Below, in pieces: positions 1 to 15,000 of a stretch of 64,000 nucleotides of DNA. The notes beneath the pieces are model-generated. The model saw only the letters and a list, made by a program, of their open reading frames with translations. It was not told where the DNA came from and searched no databases. A program made the translations under genes and the position numbers. Source of the stretch: Opisthocomus hoazin (taxonomy: Eukaryota > Chordata > Aves > Opisthocomiformes > Opisthocomidae). Each line of letters begins with the position of its first letter. Within the stretch, counting starts at the first letter, position 1. The stretch covers positions 47,985,830 to 48,049,829 of the forward strand of contig NC_134454.1 in the NCBI RefSeq assembly GCF_030867145.1, read 5' to 3'.

Positions 1-3000
1 GCTTCCAGAAACAAATTGGTTTATCTGGTTCCCCTGGAATGTCTTTGAAACTGTGTCATAAATTCCAGGACAGCTGCTACACAAATACAGTTACTAGCAT
101 AAAACTTGTCATGTGGTCCTGTAATAAAAACCAAGTGCTATTTCTATGTTGATGTCTAATTTCAGATGTAACTGTGCCATTAATTTAGGCTTTTGTATTT
201 TTCCCTATTGACATAAGCAGGAAGATACTTCCTATTACAGAAAGAAGGCGAAAAAGGCTTCGGAGCTTTTGGATCCTTGCTTAGTAAAAGCAGTATCAGA
301 AGCCTGAAGCACCTGCTCCCAGTAGCTGCATTGGTATCTGCCCAGTGCTATGCTACTTATCTCAGTGGAGGGGCAAATTGTGCTCCAGGAAAATAATTTC
401 CAGGCTGTCGTCTCGAAGAGATGGTTGCCTCTGAGAAACAAACTTCATGGAGTAACTCAACAAGTTCCTTGTAGTACATGGAAATCAGCCCTCATTACTT
501 TAAGAGGAGTGTCAAAAGAGTTGGCTTTGTTTAATTGAAAAGTAGTATGTAGGAAATGTTTTTCAGTTGCTTAGTCCTCTTTAGATACAGGTGGATGGTA
601 ACCAGGGAACAGTGACTCGTTTTCTACATTTGTACTGTCAGAAGTCTTCAGTTTCAAGTTGATTCTCATTCCCTCCACTTCCCCTGAGTCAATTAATAAA
701 GGACAGCCTTATAACCAATCTATGAATCAGAGGAATAAGTGTTAAATCAGGTCTCCTCTGCTACAAAACCTGATAGATATGAAGCACTGTGTTTACACTA
801 AGGAAGTAGATGATTTTATGTCTTCATGCAAACGCTCCTAGGGTTATCTGCCTGTTAAAGATGCTAGAAATCTCAGTGCAGCAGTGGATGCTAAATTGAG
901 TTAGCTGGAATATTACTCAGTATAAATTTCATAAATAAAATAAAGCCATGGGCCATGTTGATCAAGGAAGTTTGTCATTGTGAGGGCTTTATGCAAATTC
1001 ATTAATTCAGTTCCAGTCTGAAAAGGATTGTGTCACAGAACTTTAATCCAAAGCCATGGGGATGGATGTATTCTTTTGCAACTAGAACCAAGGTGGTTTC
1101 CTTCCTGCTTCCTACTTAATCGGTGGTGAGGGAAATCAAGAAAGACATAATTTCTGAGATCACAGTGTGCCTGACTGCTGTTCATTTTCCAGAATCATGA
1201 CACCTTATTATTTTTCCTGAATGCAGCACTTCTGCCACAGGCTCATTGATTTTTCTGGCTTGTAGAATATGGCATTAGTGGATTAGACAGTGAGTGTTAA
1301 TTGATTTACTGCCAGAAATAACTGACAATTACGTACGTCTCAAATCGTCTGCTCTGCTGGAGTAGGCTAGGACTTGTGACTGAGATCATCAATACAGGAT
1401 TGCAATTAGTATTGACAGCTTTCCCATCATGTTGATGAATACTTTCTATTGGGTTTGAAATGATTCCTTAGAAGTCATTAGTCACAAATTGCTGATCTCT
1501 CTTACCCCAGGAATGTAAACTGTGGCTATATAAAATGTTATGGTTTTTTCTTTCCAAAATGCTTTGCAGGGCCTTCATAATGCAATTAATGGAACCTATT
1601 ACTAGTTTTGAATATTTCCATGGCATCCTATAAGAACCTCTGTGAGAAAATCACCTGAAACCTTCTAGATTTCTCTATAGTATTTTCTGAAAGAGTTGAT
1701 TTGAAAAGTGAAAGGAGATACTGATGTTTAAGAAAACATTGTTTTACACTCAGCCTCGGAACTGGTTCTAACCAAGTTCTGCACTATGGTGTGAAATAAC
1801 TACTCATACGGTCCCTTTAGATCTGAGAATTGCTGGAGTGCTTTGAGGCCTGAGGTAAAACCAAAAGTTTTCACTGCCATTTAGTTAAAAATTAGCCATT
1901 CCTGGTTTACATGATATTTTTGATAATCCAGTTAATGATGTATGGGATGAAAGAGGATGGACAAATATCATAAGAAAATAATTACATGATGATCTTTTTG
2001 TTCTCAGTCAGTTTTTCTCTCTACAGATTATCTCTTGGAATGGTTTGCTTGTTTTATCTTTCCATGTCCTGACTGGAAAATTTGGGTTTTCGCAACTACT
2101 GAGTGCCTTATCCAGCTTACCTGCTAAGTGACTGGAAAAATCATATAAAAAAATAATTGTCTTGAGTTGGAGGGGGTTAGGTACAAGCCTTATTTCTGGC
2201 CATTTTACTACCCCTTCCACACCATTTGTGTACTTACACGGAAGTGTACTGTTACAAGAGGATTATGTGATAGAACAGCTGAAAGCATCTTGTTCTCCAG
2301 AAACAGTTCACCTTACACAAATTGTAGAATCATGGACTGGTTTGGGTTGAAAGGGACCTTCAGCTGTCCATCTAGTCCAACCCCCCTGCCATGGACAGGG
2401 ACACCTTTCACTAGATCAGTTTGCCAAAGGGCACTTCCAATAATGGGGCATCCACAACTTCTCTGGGCAACCTGTTCCAGTGTTTCTGGCATTCTGGGCT
2501 GCGAGCACACATTGCTGTCTCATGTTGAGCTTTTCATCCACCAGCACCCGACAGGGCTGCTCTCAATCCCTTCATCCCCGACTCTGTATTGATACTGGGG
2601 ATTGCCCTGATCCAGATGCAGGACCTTGCACTTGGCCTTGCTGAACTTCATGAAGTTCGCACAGGCTCTCTCCTCAAGCCTGTCAAGGTCGCTCTGGATG
2701 GCATCACTTCCCTCAAATGAATCAACTGCACCACATAGCTTTGGTGTCATCTGCAAACTTGCTGAGGGTGCACTCGATCCCACTGTGACACTCAATCGCA
2801 TACAATGATGAAGATATTAAGTAGTACTGGTGGCAATACAAACCCTTGACTGACACCACTCATTACTGGTTTCCACTTGGACATTGAGCTATTGGCTGTA
2901 ACTCTTTGGACACAGCCATGTAGACAGTTCCTTAGACATCTAACAGTCCATTCACCAACGGTAAGAGTGAATTGTCAATATTTGTTTTTCTTTTAGACAG

Positions 3001-5913
3001 CTCCCTGCTAGTGCAATGTATGGCAGAAAAGAATTACGATTTACAACCAGAATTACGTGCAGTAAATGAGCTACATTTTCTGGAGAGGAGGAGAACTTTC
3101 TGGACATGTTTTGAACCAAAGAAAGCATTTAAACCTTAAAAGATAAATGCTTTACATTATTGTTATCAATTTTCTTATCTTTGCTGCATGTAGGTGTGTC
3201 TCAGGCTTTGTACTGGCAATAGCGTCCGTAAAATGAAATATATAAGACATGAATTCTAAATGCTTCTCAGCTTTAATGCATAAACTTTCTTTTATATGTA
3301 CCTAATACCTCCTTTCATCTTGACTACAGTATCTCCTTACTTCTGTTTCCCATGCCCCCTTCTGTATGTTCAGAGGTTTTGTGTGTTGCAAAAAAGTAAC
3401 TGAAGTGATCTGTAAAATCCTCACATGGATGTAGTAGAGTGCTCAGAAAAGGAAAAACAAACAAAAAAACAACCAACCAACCAAACAAAAAAAAAAAACC
3501 CAGGGAAATGTTGCAGGCCATATGTGGACTCTGATGATGTTTAATGATTTTTGTCTTGTCTTTTCCTGTATTCATTGGTTAACAATGACTGTTACACAAG
3601 GGCAGGGGGAAAGTAATTTTGAAGTTACTCTTCACATAAAGAGTGTTTGATTAGTTTTATCCTTAGGAAAATTCTGGTTAGAGAGCGTGTCACATGATAG
3701 TATATTTTGTAGTGTTGCAGGAGAATATATGGGCTTTTAAGCTACTCTCTCATTTAGCTGTCATTAGCTGTCAACCTGTCAAATCCTTGTCAGAGCTTTT
3801 AATGTTTGTTCTTCTCATTGGTGAAGCTTTTTGCAAGTCTTTCATTGAGCAATCCAACAGACTTTGTACTTTTCAAGCCCCCTCCGTACCTCCAGCAAAA
3901 GTGTCATCCCAGGTTTGTTGTTGCTAACTCCTCCTTTATTTTGTTTTCAGCTTGCAGTCTTATCTCGTTCTGCTTAGCAAACCGTCCTATTTTGTAGGAG
4001 CTACTTGTCTGAACCCTGGATAGTGTTCTGAAAACAAATTTTAACTTTAGCAATAGTTACAAAGGACAATAAAAATATATATGGTTCCATATTAATAATT
4101 TGATTAAGGGGTGTTTGGAGATTGTGTAGTTTAATGGATTTTAGCTTTCACTTTTGACAGTATTTAGATGCTTGTACATTTTGAAAATCCACCTTTCTAT
4201 ATCTTTTTCTTAAGAATGCAAAAGTTGCATGTAAACTACTTCTTCAACACTGTTGCCACAGGATTTTCCTTCCTCCTGAGTTTTAGGGAAGTCACCGGAT
4301 GGCGGTAAAACAGCAGTTTCTCCTGTTGAGGGCTATTTGGGAATAAAGGCTTACAATGAAAGAAAAGGATATTTAGGCATTTAACGTAAGTCTGCAAGGT
4401 ACTAAAATAATCCTGAACAAAAGTACAATAAATAAGGTGTCCCAAATTCTTGTTACTTATTTTGATAGCAGTGAATTTTCTTTAACCTCTGGTGTGCTTC
4501 TGCTGATTGTGTCTTCTCTCTCACATGAATCAAATGTGGAATACATGGAATACATCTAATTCCAGCACTTCTGAAGCAGTTGTTTAGGGATATTCAACAA
4601 AAGCGTGCATAAATATTTGGTTTGGATTTCTGAAAGCAGAAAATGAGCTAACTGATTTTTATTTTCTTTTTAGTCTTCAGTCTTTCATCAAATCCCTCTT
4701 TTAAAAAGAATACGTAGAGTGAAATCCCCTGAGACAATGGAAGTCACAGTGCTTTCATCTGAACTTAGCTTCTAATTACAGATTTTTAAAATGAAGGTCT
4801 TTTTCAGTGTTTGCTAATGGTGACCATCTGTTACAAAGGATTTTATACTTATTGGCATACAAAATGTAATTTAGTTTATACTTAAAGTGTCAGTGATATA
4901 TAAAGTCCTGAAATGAACCTCTGGAAAGGGAATGTAGCTGTTGTTATATCAATGTGTAGCAATAGAGGTTAGGAAGAAAACTGTAACAAATTCAAAGCAC
5001 ATCATATGATAGGCAACATAAAACTACCTCTGCTCAGTTATGACAGCAGGATGCAAAAACCTGCACGAGATTTCACCCAACAGTTTTCATAACTGGGTTC
5101 AGCTGGGAAGGTGCTGGGGTATAAGATCTGTCAGAAAGACGGCAGAGCTGCCAGAGTATAGTGCTGAAGAACTGGGAAAGCATGAAACCAGAGTACGATG
5201 TTCAGACTTCTCTGTATGAGCCTGCAGAACCAGTGTATCAAAGGTGTTAATTTGACTTTAGTCTGAATCTGTCATCAAAGGATTGTTTTGATTTTTATAT
5301 AATGTATTAGAAAGGTTTTATTAAATGTGACTTAAAGCATTCCATAGGGGAATTGGTAGAGAAGTAAATGTCAAACTAAAATTTTATCATTGTCTTTTCA
5401 AGATAATGAGGAAACTAAGCAAATTAAATTATGAGACCAGACCTTGAATCCCATCAAAAATATTGAGGCCTCTTGAAGGAGTGACAGGGAAAAGTAAATG
5501 TTAACTTTGTGCTTTCTATTCTTGATCACAGTACTGATCAAGACTACAGGTGAGTTTTTTGCTGTATAGCAAGGTGATTACTGCTGTCCAGATGACATCA
5601 GACTGAAATGGCTCCCAGATGACTCAAACCTACCTGCAGGCTGTCTGGTTTTGACACGGATGGCCTTCATGGCTATTGCACAGCTACTGAAATCGTGTGG
5701 TGTGTGAATCCACGTTTGATAGTAGGAGCTGCTGCATTTTACTTGTGGTTGATGGAAGCTGCATGCTCTTCTGTGTCGATGACATGGTGTAAAATGGCCA
5801 CAGCTGATCAGAAGATCTTACCCCAGATATAGTTTAATAGCAGTCAATTCTTTTTGCACAGCATGTTGTAGCCTAATACTTCTTTTTATTGCCATTCCGT
5901 TCATTTCTCACAG
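1..5913 (+). other. FANCC intron upstream of exon 5
   Basis: The stretch is AT-rich non-coding DNA. I searched it for the preceding exon (human residues ~84-115, around CLCCLINKE) and did not find a match, so that exon is probably left of the window. Apart from the CR1 copy at 2.3-3.0 kb and an interrupted A-rich tract near 3450-3500, I see nothing distinctive. Confidence 0.7.
2324..2960 (-). mobile_element. CR1 LINE fragment with internal deletion
   Basis: The left end carries the inverted CR1 3' terminus (GGTTTGGGTTGAAAGGGACC). Further right is decayed reverse-transcriptase coding, read on the minus strand as LDRLEERACANFMKFSKAKC and YQYRVGDEGIESSPVG. Near 2490 the sequence jumps from the 3' region straight into the upstream coding part, so several hundred bases are missing inside. 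No intact open frame remains. It lies in the intron before exon 5. Confidence 0.9.
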
Positions 5914-6033
5914 AGTTTGCTGTGCCATCTTCTTTCTTCTTCTAAGTGGGAAAGTAATGAAGCTGAAACCAGTGCATTCATATCAGCTCTTGGCTACACG
6001 TCAGCAGATTATTATTCTCACTTAGTTAAAAAT
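5914..6033 (+). CDS. FANCC: FANCC coding exon 5 (human numbering)
   Basis: Acceptor TTTCTCACAG precedes it and donor GTAAGT follows. It has 40 codons, phase 0 at both ends. The end reads [15 protein letters not shown] against human LGYAPIDYYPGLLKN, which fixes frame and identity. The start (SLLCHLLSS) aligns with human GVLSHILSA. The exon is 120 bp against 111 bp in human, so it holds three extra residues in the poorly conserved middle (around [10 protein letters not shown]). An alternative acceptor AG two bases downstream would break the frame. This is the first FANCC exon I can find in the window. Confidence 0.93.
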
Positions 6034-9000
6034 GTAAGTATTTTGCACAATTGAGATTTTGTTAATAATAAATCACCAATTTATAAGCACATACATGGAG
6101 TTGTCATTGTTATGCATAACATGAACTGAACTTTGTTTATCTTTTCTTACCTCAGTTACTTTTACAGCCTTTTAAGGGAAAAAATGAAGTGGGGTATCTC
6201 TGGACAAAAGACAAATATACTGTAATAGGTGTGCATAAAAACAAAATTTGTGTTGCTGTTGTGGTACAACAAAAAAAATGTCTGCCCTATCGTAAGTTTT
6301 TTTTCCCTGTGAAGTTTAAATTATGTATATTATTTTGTGTAGTAGAATGTAACTTTTGGAATGTTTTCTTTGACTGTATGCACTGCATTCAAAATAGCAG
6401 ATAAGCCCTAAGTCTTAGGAAAAGTGTCTTTTACATTTAATATACAAAAATAACGGGAATAACTTTTCATAATGTGTTGACTTAAATAAGATAAAATGCA
6501 TAAAAATTATTAGTAGCGCTCTTCTGAAAGTTTTGTGTCAACCTGTGGGGAAACAGAGCTAAAATAAATATCTTCTTAGCTATGGAAGGTAAGTAATATG
6601 TGATCAAAAATATTTTGCAGCATAGTTTATTCAGCGATCTGGACAGCTTTAATTTGGCACCAATAATTAAAAAATTAAAAAATCAAACTGAGTGAAGAGA
6701 CAAAGAGAGAAAGTTATTAACCTCCACAGTATGTCAGTCACACAGAGAACCGTGCAACTGATGTCTGCTTATTAGCAGTATGTGTAATTTTTTATTTTTT
6801 TTTTTTAACAGATGGTCTTTTCATTAGTAACAGAACTTAGAGGAAATCAGTTCAGTGGACTTAACATTCAGGGGAGGTAGGTGTTATGTAAACATCATTT
6901 TGATATGTTTTAGTTTGGATCGTTCCAGTTCAGTGAGGACCTTTTCACAGTCTTGGGCAACTTCGGCTTCTGTTGGAAAGTTTTGGATACATATGTAGAT
7001 AATTTCAGTTGCGGACAAGTTTGTTAAGTTGTGCTTTGCATAAGAATTTATACTTAACCTGAGAGTCATAGAATGGTTTGGGTTGGAAATGACTTTCAAA
7101 GATCATCTAGTCCATCCTGCCCCACCATGGGCAGAGACACCTTCCACTAGACCAGGTTGCTCAGAGCCCCGTCTAAGCTGGCCTTGAACACTTCCAGGGA
7201 GGGGGCATCCACGACTTCTCTGGGCAACCTGTTCCACTGTCTCACCACCCTCACAGTAAAGAATATCTTCCTTATATCTAATATAAATCTATCCTCTTTC
7301 AGTTTAAAACTGTTGCTCCTTGTGCTGTCACTACAGGCCCTGCTAAAAGGTCCTCTCCGTCTTTCTCATAAGCCCTCTTTATATATTGAAAAGTTGCAAG
7401 GTCTCCCTGGGGTCTACTCTTCCCCAAGCTGAACAGCCCCAACTCTCTCAGCCTTTTCTCACAAGAGAAGTGTTCCATCTCTCAGATCATTTTTGTGGCC
7501 CTCCTCTGGACCTGCTCCAACAGGTCCATGTCCTTCTTGTGCTGAGGGCTCCAGAGCTAGACACAGGACTCCAGCTGGGGTCTCACCAGAGCGGAGCAGA
7601 GGAGCAGAATCCCCTCCCTCGACCTGCTGGCCAAGCTGCTTGTGATGCAGCCCGGGATACGGTTGGCCTTCTGGGCTGTGAGTGCACGTTGTTGGCTCAT
7701 GTCCAGCTTTTCATCCATCGGGACGCCCAAGTCCTCCTTCGCAGGGCTGCTCTCAATCCTTTCATCTCCCAGCCTGTATTGATACCAGGGGTTGCCCCAA
7801 CCCAGGTGCAGGACCCTGCATTTGGACTTGTTGAACCTCAGGAAGTTCATAATCAGAAAGTAGACTGCTGTATATGTACTTATAACCAAAGTTAACTGGC
7901 AGTAACTATATGAAAAAGCAAAAATATTTTTCTAAAGGAAGTTTTTTCCCCATTTATGTGAGTGATAGTGTAATATGACAGAATAGTAGTTACTTTGCAC
8001 TTGTTATTAATGGTAAAATTTATCTGTGCTTATTTAAAGAACCTCTCATTTTGCTTCCATTAGTTCCTTGATCTGGTACCAAACAGTACTGTGGCAATAC
8101 TGTATGTTTCATGTGCAACTATTTTAAATGTACCCGAGCACATAGTATTTCCACTTTATAAGTGCTTCCTTGGCCTGGTTTTCTAAGGATGAAAGTCTGA
8201 GAAAGTGGGTGGGAAGGAAATTGTGATGTGCTCTGGCCAGATCTCCAATCTAGATTAGCAGGAGATGCTAATAATCACCTTGCAAGGTTATGTGGGTTGT
8301 TTCTACATGTCTAGGTGTTGTTAGCAAGAATAATCACCTTCTTCATCCACACAACATAAATCTGGGTAATTAAGCCAAAATCTATGACCATAAAAAAGGG
8401 AATACATTTGCCTAATGCTACTGTTGTCACTATTTTTGACATGATCATGCCTTTTCATTGTGTAATTTGTTCCTTTCCACTGATCTTGAAATACAGATCG
8501 TAGTCTTTTGTCAACACTTTAAAAATTAACGTATTTTAATACGTCAGTACATCCCTTTGATTGCGTGTTAATTACATGTATTCCAGCTAAAAACAAAAGC
8601 AAAAATAAGGATAGGTATTTTTAATATAAACTATATACTCAAATTGTGTGTTCGCTTTTAAATGTGTGACTCTCCTGTGCATATTCTGTTTGTATTCAGA
8701 GTCAAAGCTGCTGACATGATGAAATGAGTTTTATGACCTATTTAACGCCACTTAGCCTGTAAAGATACAGGAAAGAGAAGGCTGATTGAAATACCATCTT
8801 TGTGTCATGAGTCAATAGCTTGGCCATTTTGCTCCCTTCCTTCTTGCACCTAGTTGTTTGTGCAAGGAAGAATAAATGATATGAATTAATTTAGAGCTGA
8901 CTTTAGTACCAAAATCATGGACACAGTTAACGAGAAGCATCACAAATTTTTGTTCAATATAGAAAATAAACACCTGTGTTTTATAAAGTAGGGTAAACAG

Positions 9001-12000
9001 ACTTAGCCAAAAAACTAATGAGGACTATTGGGAAGAGAAGTACCTGTTTCTACCTGGAGAAAAGGAAAACTTCGAACTTAAGTGGATTTTTGAGTGTAGA
9101 AATTATGATATGGCTGTTTATTCAAGTTGCAGATACAAATGTAGTTTGCAATTAGAGGTATACTTTGTCTGATTTCTCCATTCATTGGTGCTTACAGCAA
9201 CAAGATGGCAATGCCTGTGCAAATTCATTGCATACAGTGGAATGCACTGTGCAGTGTTCTCGAAGAATACATTTTGAAGATCATCTAGAAGAAGCAGAAA
9301 ATTGCTTTTGAAGGGTTTTTCTTCTGAAGTTTGGTAAACTGGTAAAGTTTGCTAATCCCGGATAAGGAATTAGAGACAGAATTTTGTAAAGGGGACTAAT
9401 TTAAAGAGTCTCAGGTCTGTAACCTTACATGTGTATCCCGGAAAACACTACTGCGCAATAAATATGAGCCAAATAATCACCGTTCCTACAGAAACACTTT
9501 GCATAGTAAAACTGCATGTCAGAGTATTTCAGTGTAAGAAACCTTAAACACATACTTGGTTAGGTACTTGCTCAGAAATCTGAGTCCTTGAAAATGTGTC
9601 ATGTTTTATTTCTCTCATTGTGGAAACCACAATGGTACCCCATGTCCACAAATCATAGCACTTCTGTCATGGCATATGCCAGTGACCCATGAGGCAACAT
9701 CTGTTTGGGAGTAGCTTTAGTACATGCAGGGCAATAGAACTAGCTCTTACTCAGAGCAGCCTGTAGGGTAATTCCTGTCTCAGCTCTTCATAGACTATTG
9801 GTGGCTCCCCAAAGAAAAGAGTTTGGGGTTCTTGCAGAGAATGCACTCCTTTTAGTGAACAATGTAATCAGAATAAAATTGCAGCAACTCAAGTAAGCCT
9901 TTTACAAACAATCTAGCACTTTCTAATTTGCTACAGTTCAATATTTCAGAGTTCTTGATCTTTCTAAACGTCTTCCTGCCAAAACTGCATCCAGAAAAAT
10001 CTGCAATTTCATGTGCTAGAAACTATATATACTCTGGGGAACCTGTGATTTTCTTTTGCATATGTTATCTCTTACATTGTGTGCTATTTTCCTCTTTATT
10101 TTCCAAAGGTTCCATGTTGTTTTTATGTTCTAGGTTCCACTGTCTTTGATAATGTCCAAACATGTAGTTCTAGTGAGCAGCTGAAATGAGTGATTCATAT
10201 ATTGAGATCCAGAAATGTTACACATTCCTTCAGCCGTAGATCTGTAAGACAAAAATTTTTCAAGTGAGCACTTGAACACAGCAGGATTCGTGTTGTTTGG
10301 TTCACAGAGTTGTCTCTGTTGAGAGGAGAGAGGTCAAGGAAACAACAGGAGGCCCAAAAAGCAGCTAGACAGTCTCTTGTGAGGGTCTAGCAAACCTACA
10401 TGGGAGCTGTGAATCTGGAGTCTTCCTTACCTGTGCTTTGCTGATCCTGGGAAAGACAAAGCATTCCCTGCTAGGAAGGGTGTGATTACTGAGAGAGCAC
10501 AGCTGGCTGCACCTCAGAATCGGGTTGATACCGTTGTTTGCCTTGAGCACTAAAATATCAAAATTTCTCCTGAAGAGCCTTCAGGCAATATATAATGACA
10601 TGCCAACAGTCATTCCAATAAATAATTTTTCTCCAGTTAGGTGTGCGTATCTTACATTTAAGCTTCTGTAATTAATGTAATCTTCTTGTACCTTATCAGT
10701 TTAGAAATTAAAGTTTTGACTTCTCTGAAATATGAACTGTATTTATTTTTTCCTCAGAGTTTCAGCCAGTCATGTGAATGCTGTGTCTCTTTCCTGTCTC
10801 CCTCTCATTACTTTGCCTGATCTAACTCCATTGCTGGAAACTCTCCTTCTTTACCATGGAGGTGCATCAAAAGAAATTCTCAGTTCAGAGTTTCTAGAGG
10901 CTGTGAATGAGGCCTTTTTGAAGTAAGTAGCATGCTCTGTATGATTATTGTGCTCGTTTCGTAAAGATTATAAATTCAATTAAACGTCTTTTTTTCTGGG
11001 TTTTTATGCTGAATACATCTTCTGCATTCTGGTATTTTCCTTGCAGCTGAATTGCAGACCTCAGGTTGTAGGCCAAAACATAATTTTAAATTGCTGATGT
11101 ACGAATTGTGGCATAACAGCTTTAAATATTGACTGGAACTTTGTCCCGCCTTTTCTCTGAAATGGAGGTTACAGTCTTCAATAGATCTTAGGATTTTGTG
11201 AAAAATATGATGACTTTTCACAGACATGTTATTTACCTGTAATGTAAGTATGTCAACATTCCTAACTTGACAGTTTGAGAGCCATCTTTATTTTTCCATG
11301 CACAAGATAGATCCTTATGTTTGAGTGGTTCTGTATTACTCTTATTTTTTTTCTGTGAAATCGATTCTCCAGGCTTTAAATTCTCCTGTTTTTCAGCAGA
11401 TTATTTTTAATGAGTGTGATAGGAGCAATTAGTGAAATATACCTTTGCTTGTTTTGTTACCACTAAACCCACTGTTTTGATAAAATCAGCCTGTGGATGA
11501 AAAACAGCTGAAAGAAGCTGAATATCAGCAAGATTGGCTATGCCATGGAAGGAAAGGTGTCAAGGAAAGCACAGCCTACTTTTGGTTGGGAGTTGCTTTA
11601 TTCAAGTTGTAGCTGAGGGGTTATATTATAAAGATTTTTTTTTTTATACTAGAAAAGGTCCTTTGTGAACACTTTACCTCAATTATCCATTTGTCTCCTT
11701 TTTAATCAAAGTTTAATCTGTACTCAACATTGTAATTTCTGAGACATTCCAATGAAGATCGTTGTGTTGCTTTGTTGAGGGCTGCAGCAAAAATAAATAA
11801 TTAACGGAAAAGTGCAATTACTAATTTGTACATGTTACTAGAAGCTGAGGAAAACAAGTGAAGAAGGAATGCAAAGGTCTTTAGTGAAAGATGTGTCCCA
11901 AAATGAGAGAGATATCTTTCACTTGTCCATCTTTCGTGGCTTCAGACTAGATGTGTTCTGCAAGCAGTAATGCAGTTTGGAGAACTATCAGACCAAGCTC

Positions 12001-15000
12001 ACAGGTTCAGCACAGATGGCTTCAACTGATGTCAGTCAGCCAATGGGCAGTCCATCGTGGTGTAATTTTGCTGCTTCATGGTGTGATTTGAATCCTTTAG
12101 ATGGTCACAAAAGGTTCTTCTGAGTGAAATAATAATAATTTGCTTGTTTTTTTTTTAACCCCACTCTAACAATTGAATTCTGTGTTCCCTAACTCTGTCA
12201 TTGTGTTCTGAATGCCTGTTTTCCTTCAGAACACCAGTGAGGTCTGCTCCAGGGAATAGGGTTACTAAATACTGGGACGTTGGAACCTGCTGCAAGTTCA
12301 GTCACAGAAGGATAATGACTACAGTTTACTTCCTATATGGTTTTTAAATCTCAGAGTTGGAACACATCTGTGTAAGCGTATTAGATTTCTTTTCCTGGCA
12401 TAATATCTATAATATCTACCATGCTACCACAAAAACAACAAAAAAGAGGATTGTGACAAAATTAAATAATCTCTTGTCATTCTTAATTTACTCTGATGTG
12501 CAGAAGTGCTTTAATAGTGATAATTAAACAGCATCTTGAAATTGAGCATTGCTTTTAAGTTTTGAAATTCTATGTACTTTGATATATTTCTTGTCTGCAG
12601 ATGTACACTTTTAAATTAAGCTATTACATAGTTTTGAATGGAAAAAATACGGCTTTTCAATGGAAATCAGAATTCTGAAGGCTGATATTGAAATGAATAT
12701 ATCATCAAATACATACATTGAAAATAGATCCTAAAATGGTGTTAAATCTTTCTTTGTGATATTTTTCTTTTTTATCAATAGCTTTAGTTTGCATGTACTC
12801 TTAGGTTTTTCAAACTTAATTTAAGACCAAGGCACGTATTTCTTGTTATTTATGGTTTTTTTTTTTTTAACCTTTTAATTTTCAACTGTCATGATACCTG
12901 AAAAAGCATTCCAGGGTGGTTTGTGTTGTGGTATCTCCTCTTCTTGGGCGATTACCTTAGTATATTTTGATTTGTGCTGGTCCACACAAATTACGGTGTT
13001 GTCTCAAAATGAACTGTGCCTTTCATTTCCTACTGGTACAATACTATACTTGAGCTGAGCTATAGCTGAGAGCTTTGGATGAAGAGATAAATGCTTTCTT
13101 AACCATTTTTATTTTAAAAGGCTCTGGTCAATGTTGGTGGGCTGAAGGCTTACCTACCACTACCCTGTTGTTTGGATTTTTTTCTTACTTCTCTGTGAAG
13201 ACAGGTAATGCTTTGGTTTAACCAGAAGTGATATTATGGAGGACCTTCCCGCTTGCCTGTCAGCTGCTGACGCTCTCCGAGCAGACCGGTCTGCAGGATG
13301 CAGTCTGGGTTTGAAGGAGCGCGAGTGCTGGGCAGGACCTTTCACCAGGGAGGAAAGGAACTCCGGGTTTAAACCTTCTGTTTCCATCTGCTGGGTTCCC
13401 TCATAACCAAATTTTTAGGTTTTAAAGACGTGTGGTAAGGTTTCATTTGCAGGTGATGGTGATTCCCTGTTATTCTCTGCCATGATTATTTGATATTGAA
13501 CAGAGTACTGCAAACAAGATTTTCTCTCTCTTGCAGCAGGTTGGTCTTTGTGTCTTCTTTTTCCCCAATGTACTTAAAAAAAAAAAAAAAAAGAGTACAT
13601 TTTTTTCTCCCTTCCAGTTTCACAGTGATAACAGTATTTTTCTCTCTGAATCAGGAAGAAGATCTCCCTCCCTGAATCAGCTGTGGTCAGCCTCTGGCTT
13701 CGTCACTTACCAAGCCTTGAAAAAGCTACCTTATACCTTTTAGACCAGCTGGTTTCCACGCAGTTTAATTCGCTGGAAGAAGTGGCCTGTCTCGTAAAAG
13801 AGTCGTTACTGGTATGTGCAATATGTAGTACATTTGATACTGCTCTTTCATGCTTCAGAAGTGACAGCAAGTTTTCAGATACATCAGTGAATTTGAGGGA
13901 AATGTCTGTCACGTGGCATATTACTTGCTAATGCAAAGGTAAATCTTGAGTCTTACGAATGTCACTAAATTTTCATTTTTTACACTGAATTGGAAGGAGA
14001 GGAAAAAGATTTCATCCAGTGATAAAGAATGGATGAAGAGACGAGAATCTGACCCATGGGGATGCTGGGTACCTGCCTCTGTCTGAATAAATTAGGAACT
14101 TTGGCCAGGGAGCGTTTGAATATGGTTTTACTTCATTCTCTGTGCCCTCGGGAGTTTAGTAGTTTAAATAATTGAAATTCTTGGTAGATTATTTTATTGC
14201 AGACTGCTTAGTTATTTGGTTTTGTATGCAAACCTGAACAAAATTCTTAATACTAATCATTTGCTAAACTGGAATTAAAGTTTGGTTTCAAATGATGCAT
14301 TACACAGTGCAACAAAAATCTTTCCTATGAGAAAACATCACACAATACCTTTTCCAGAATAATGAGCTAGTTTGCAACACTAAATATAAATTTAGTTGTT
14401 AATTATAGTGTGAAATAGCATGTGTGCTATGCACTGAAATTATGTTTAATACAATGGATAGAACTGAAAAATGGCACATGGTGTCTTTTTTTTCAGCCCA
14501 TGAACCTACTTATAGTGTACGTATTTTAGATAGGAAAAGAATGATACCTTTAAATATTCTTCCTTTTTAATTGAGTCTGCAAATTTCTGTTTTAAGGATC
14601 CATTCTAATACTTGCAAATCTTGTAAATGCTTGGCATCAGCTGCACTTCATATGTCATCTGGGAATCTAGGTATTCCAGAAGACAAGGCTATATACAAGG
14701 CCTGTGCCTAATTTTTCTGTATCAGATACACTGTGAATTGAATACAGACTATGGTACCACACGTGGCTGAGGAAAAAAAAAATAGGTTGTAGGTAAAAAA
14801 AAGAAGTAAAATCTTTGTTTTAATTATTGGTTTACTGTTGTTTATTAACAATGTTCGTATTAAACTTATCTTCACATCCTAATCCCCCAAAAGAATGGAA
14901 CATTACTGTGCTGACACATTTAGGTTGTACTTACTTACTTTTGCTCCAAAGACTTTGTGCTTTTGAAGTAAGACATTCACAGAGTGGAAGGACCGACTGG

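Noticed and set aside
560..600. Candidate FANCC exon 4 end (TAGATACAG/GTGGAT)
   Set aside because: The frame that would match the expected ending contains a stop, and no similarity to the exon 4 protein is present.
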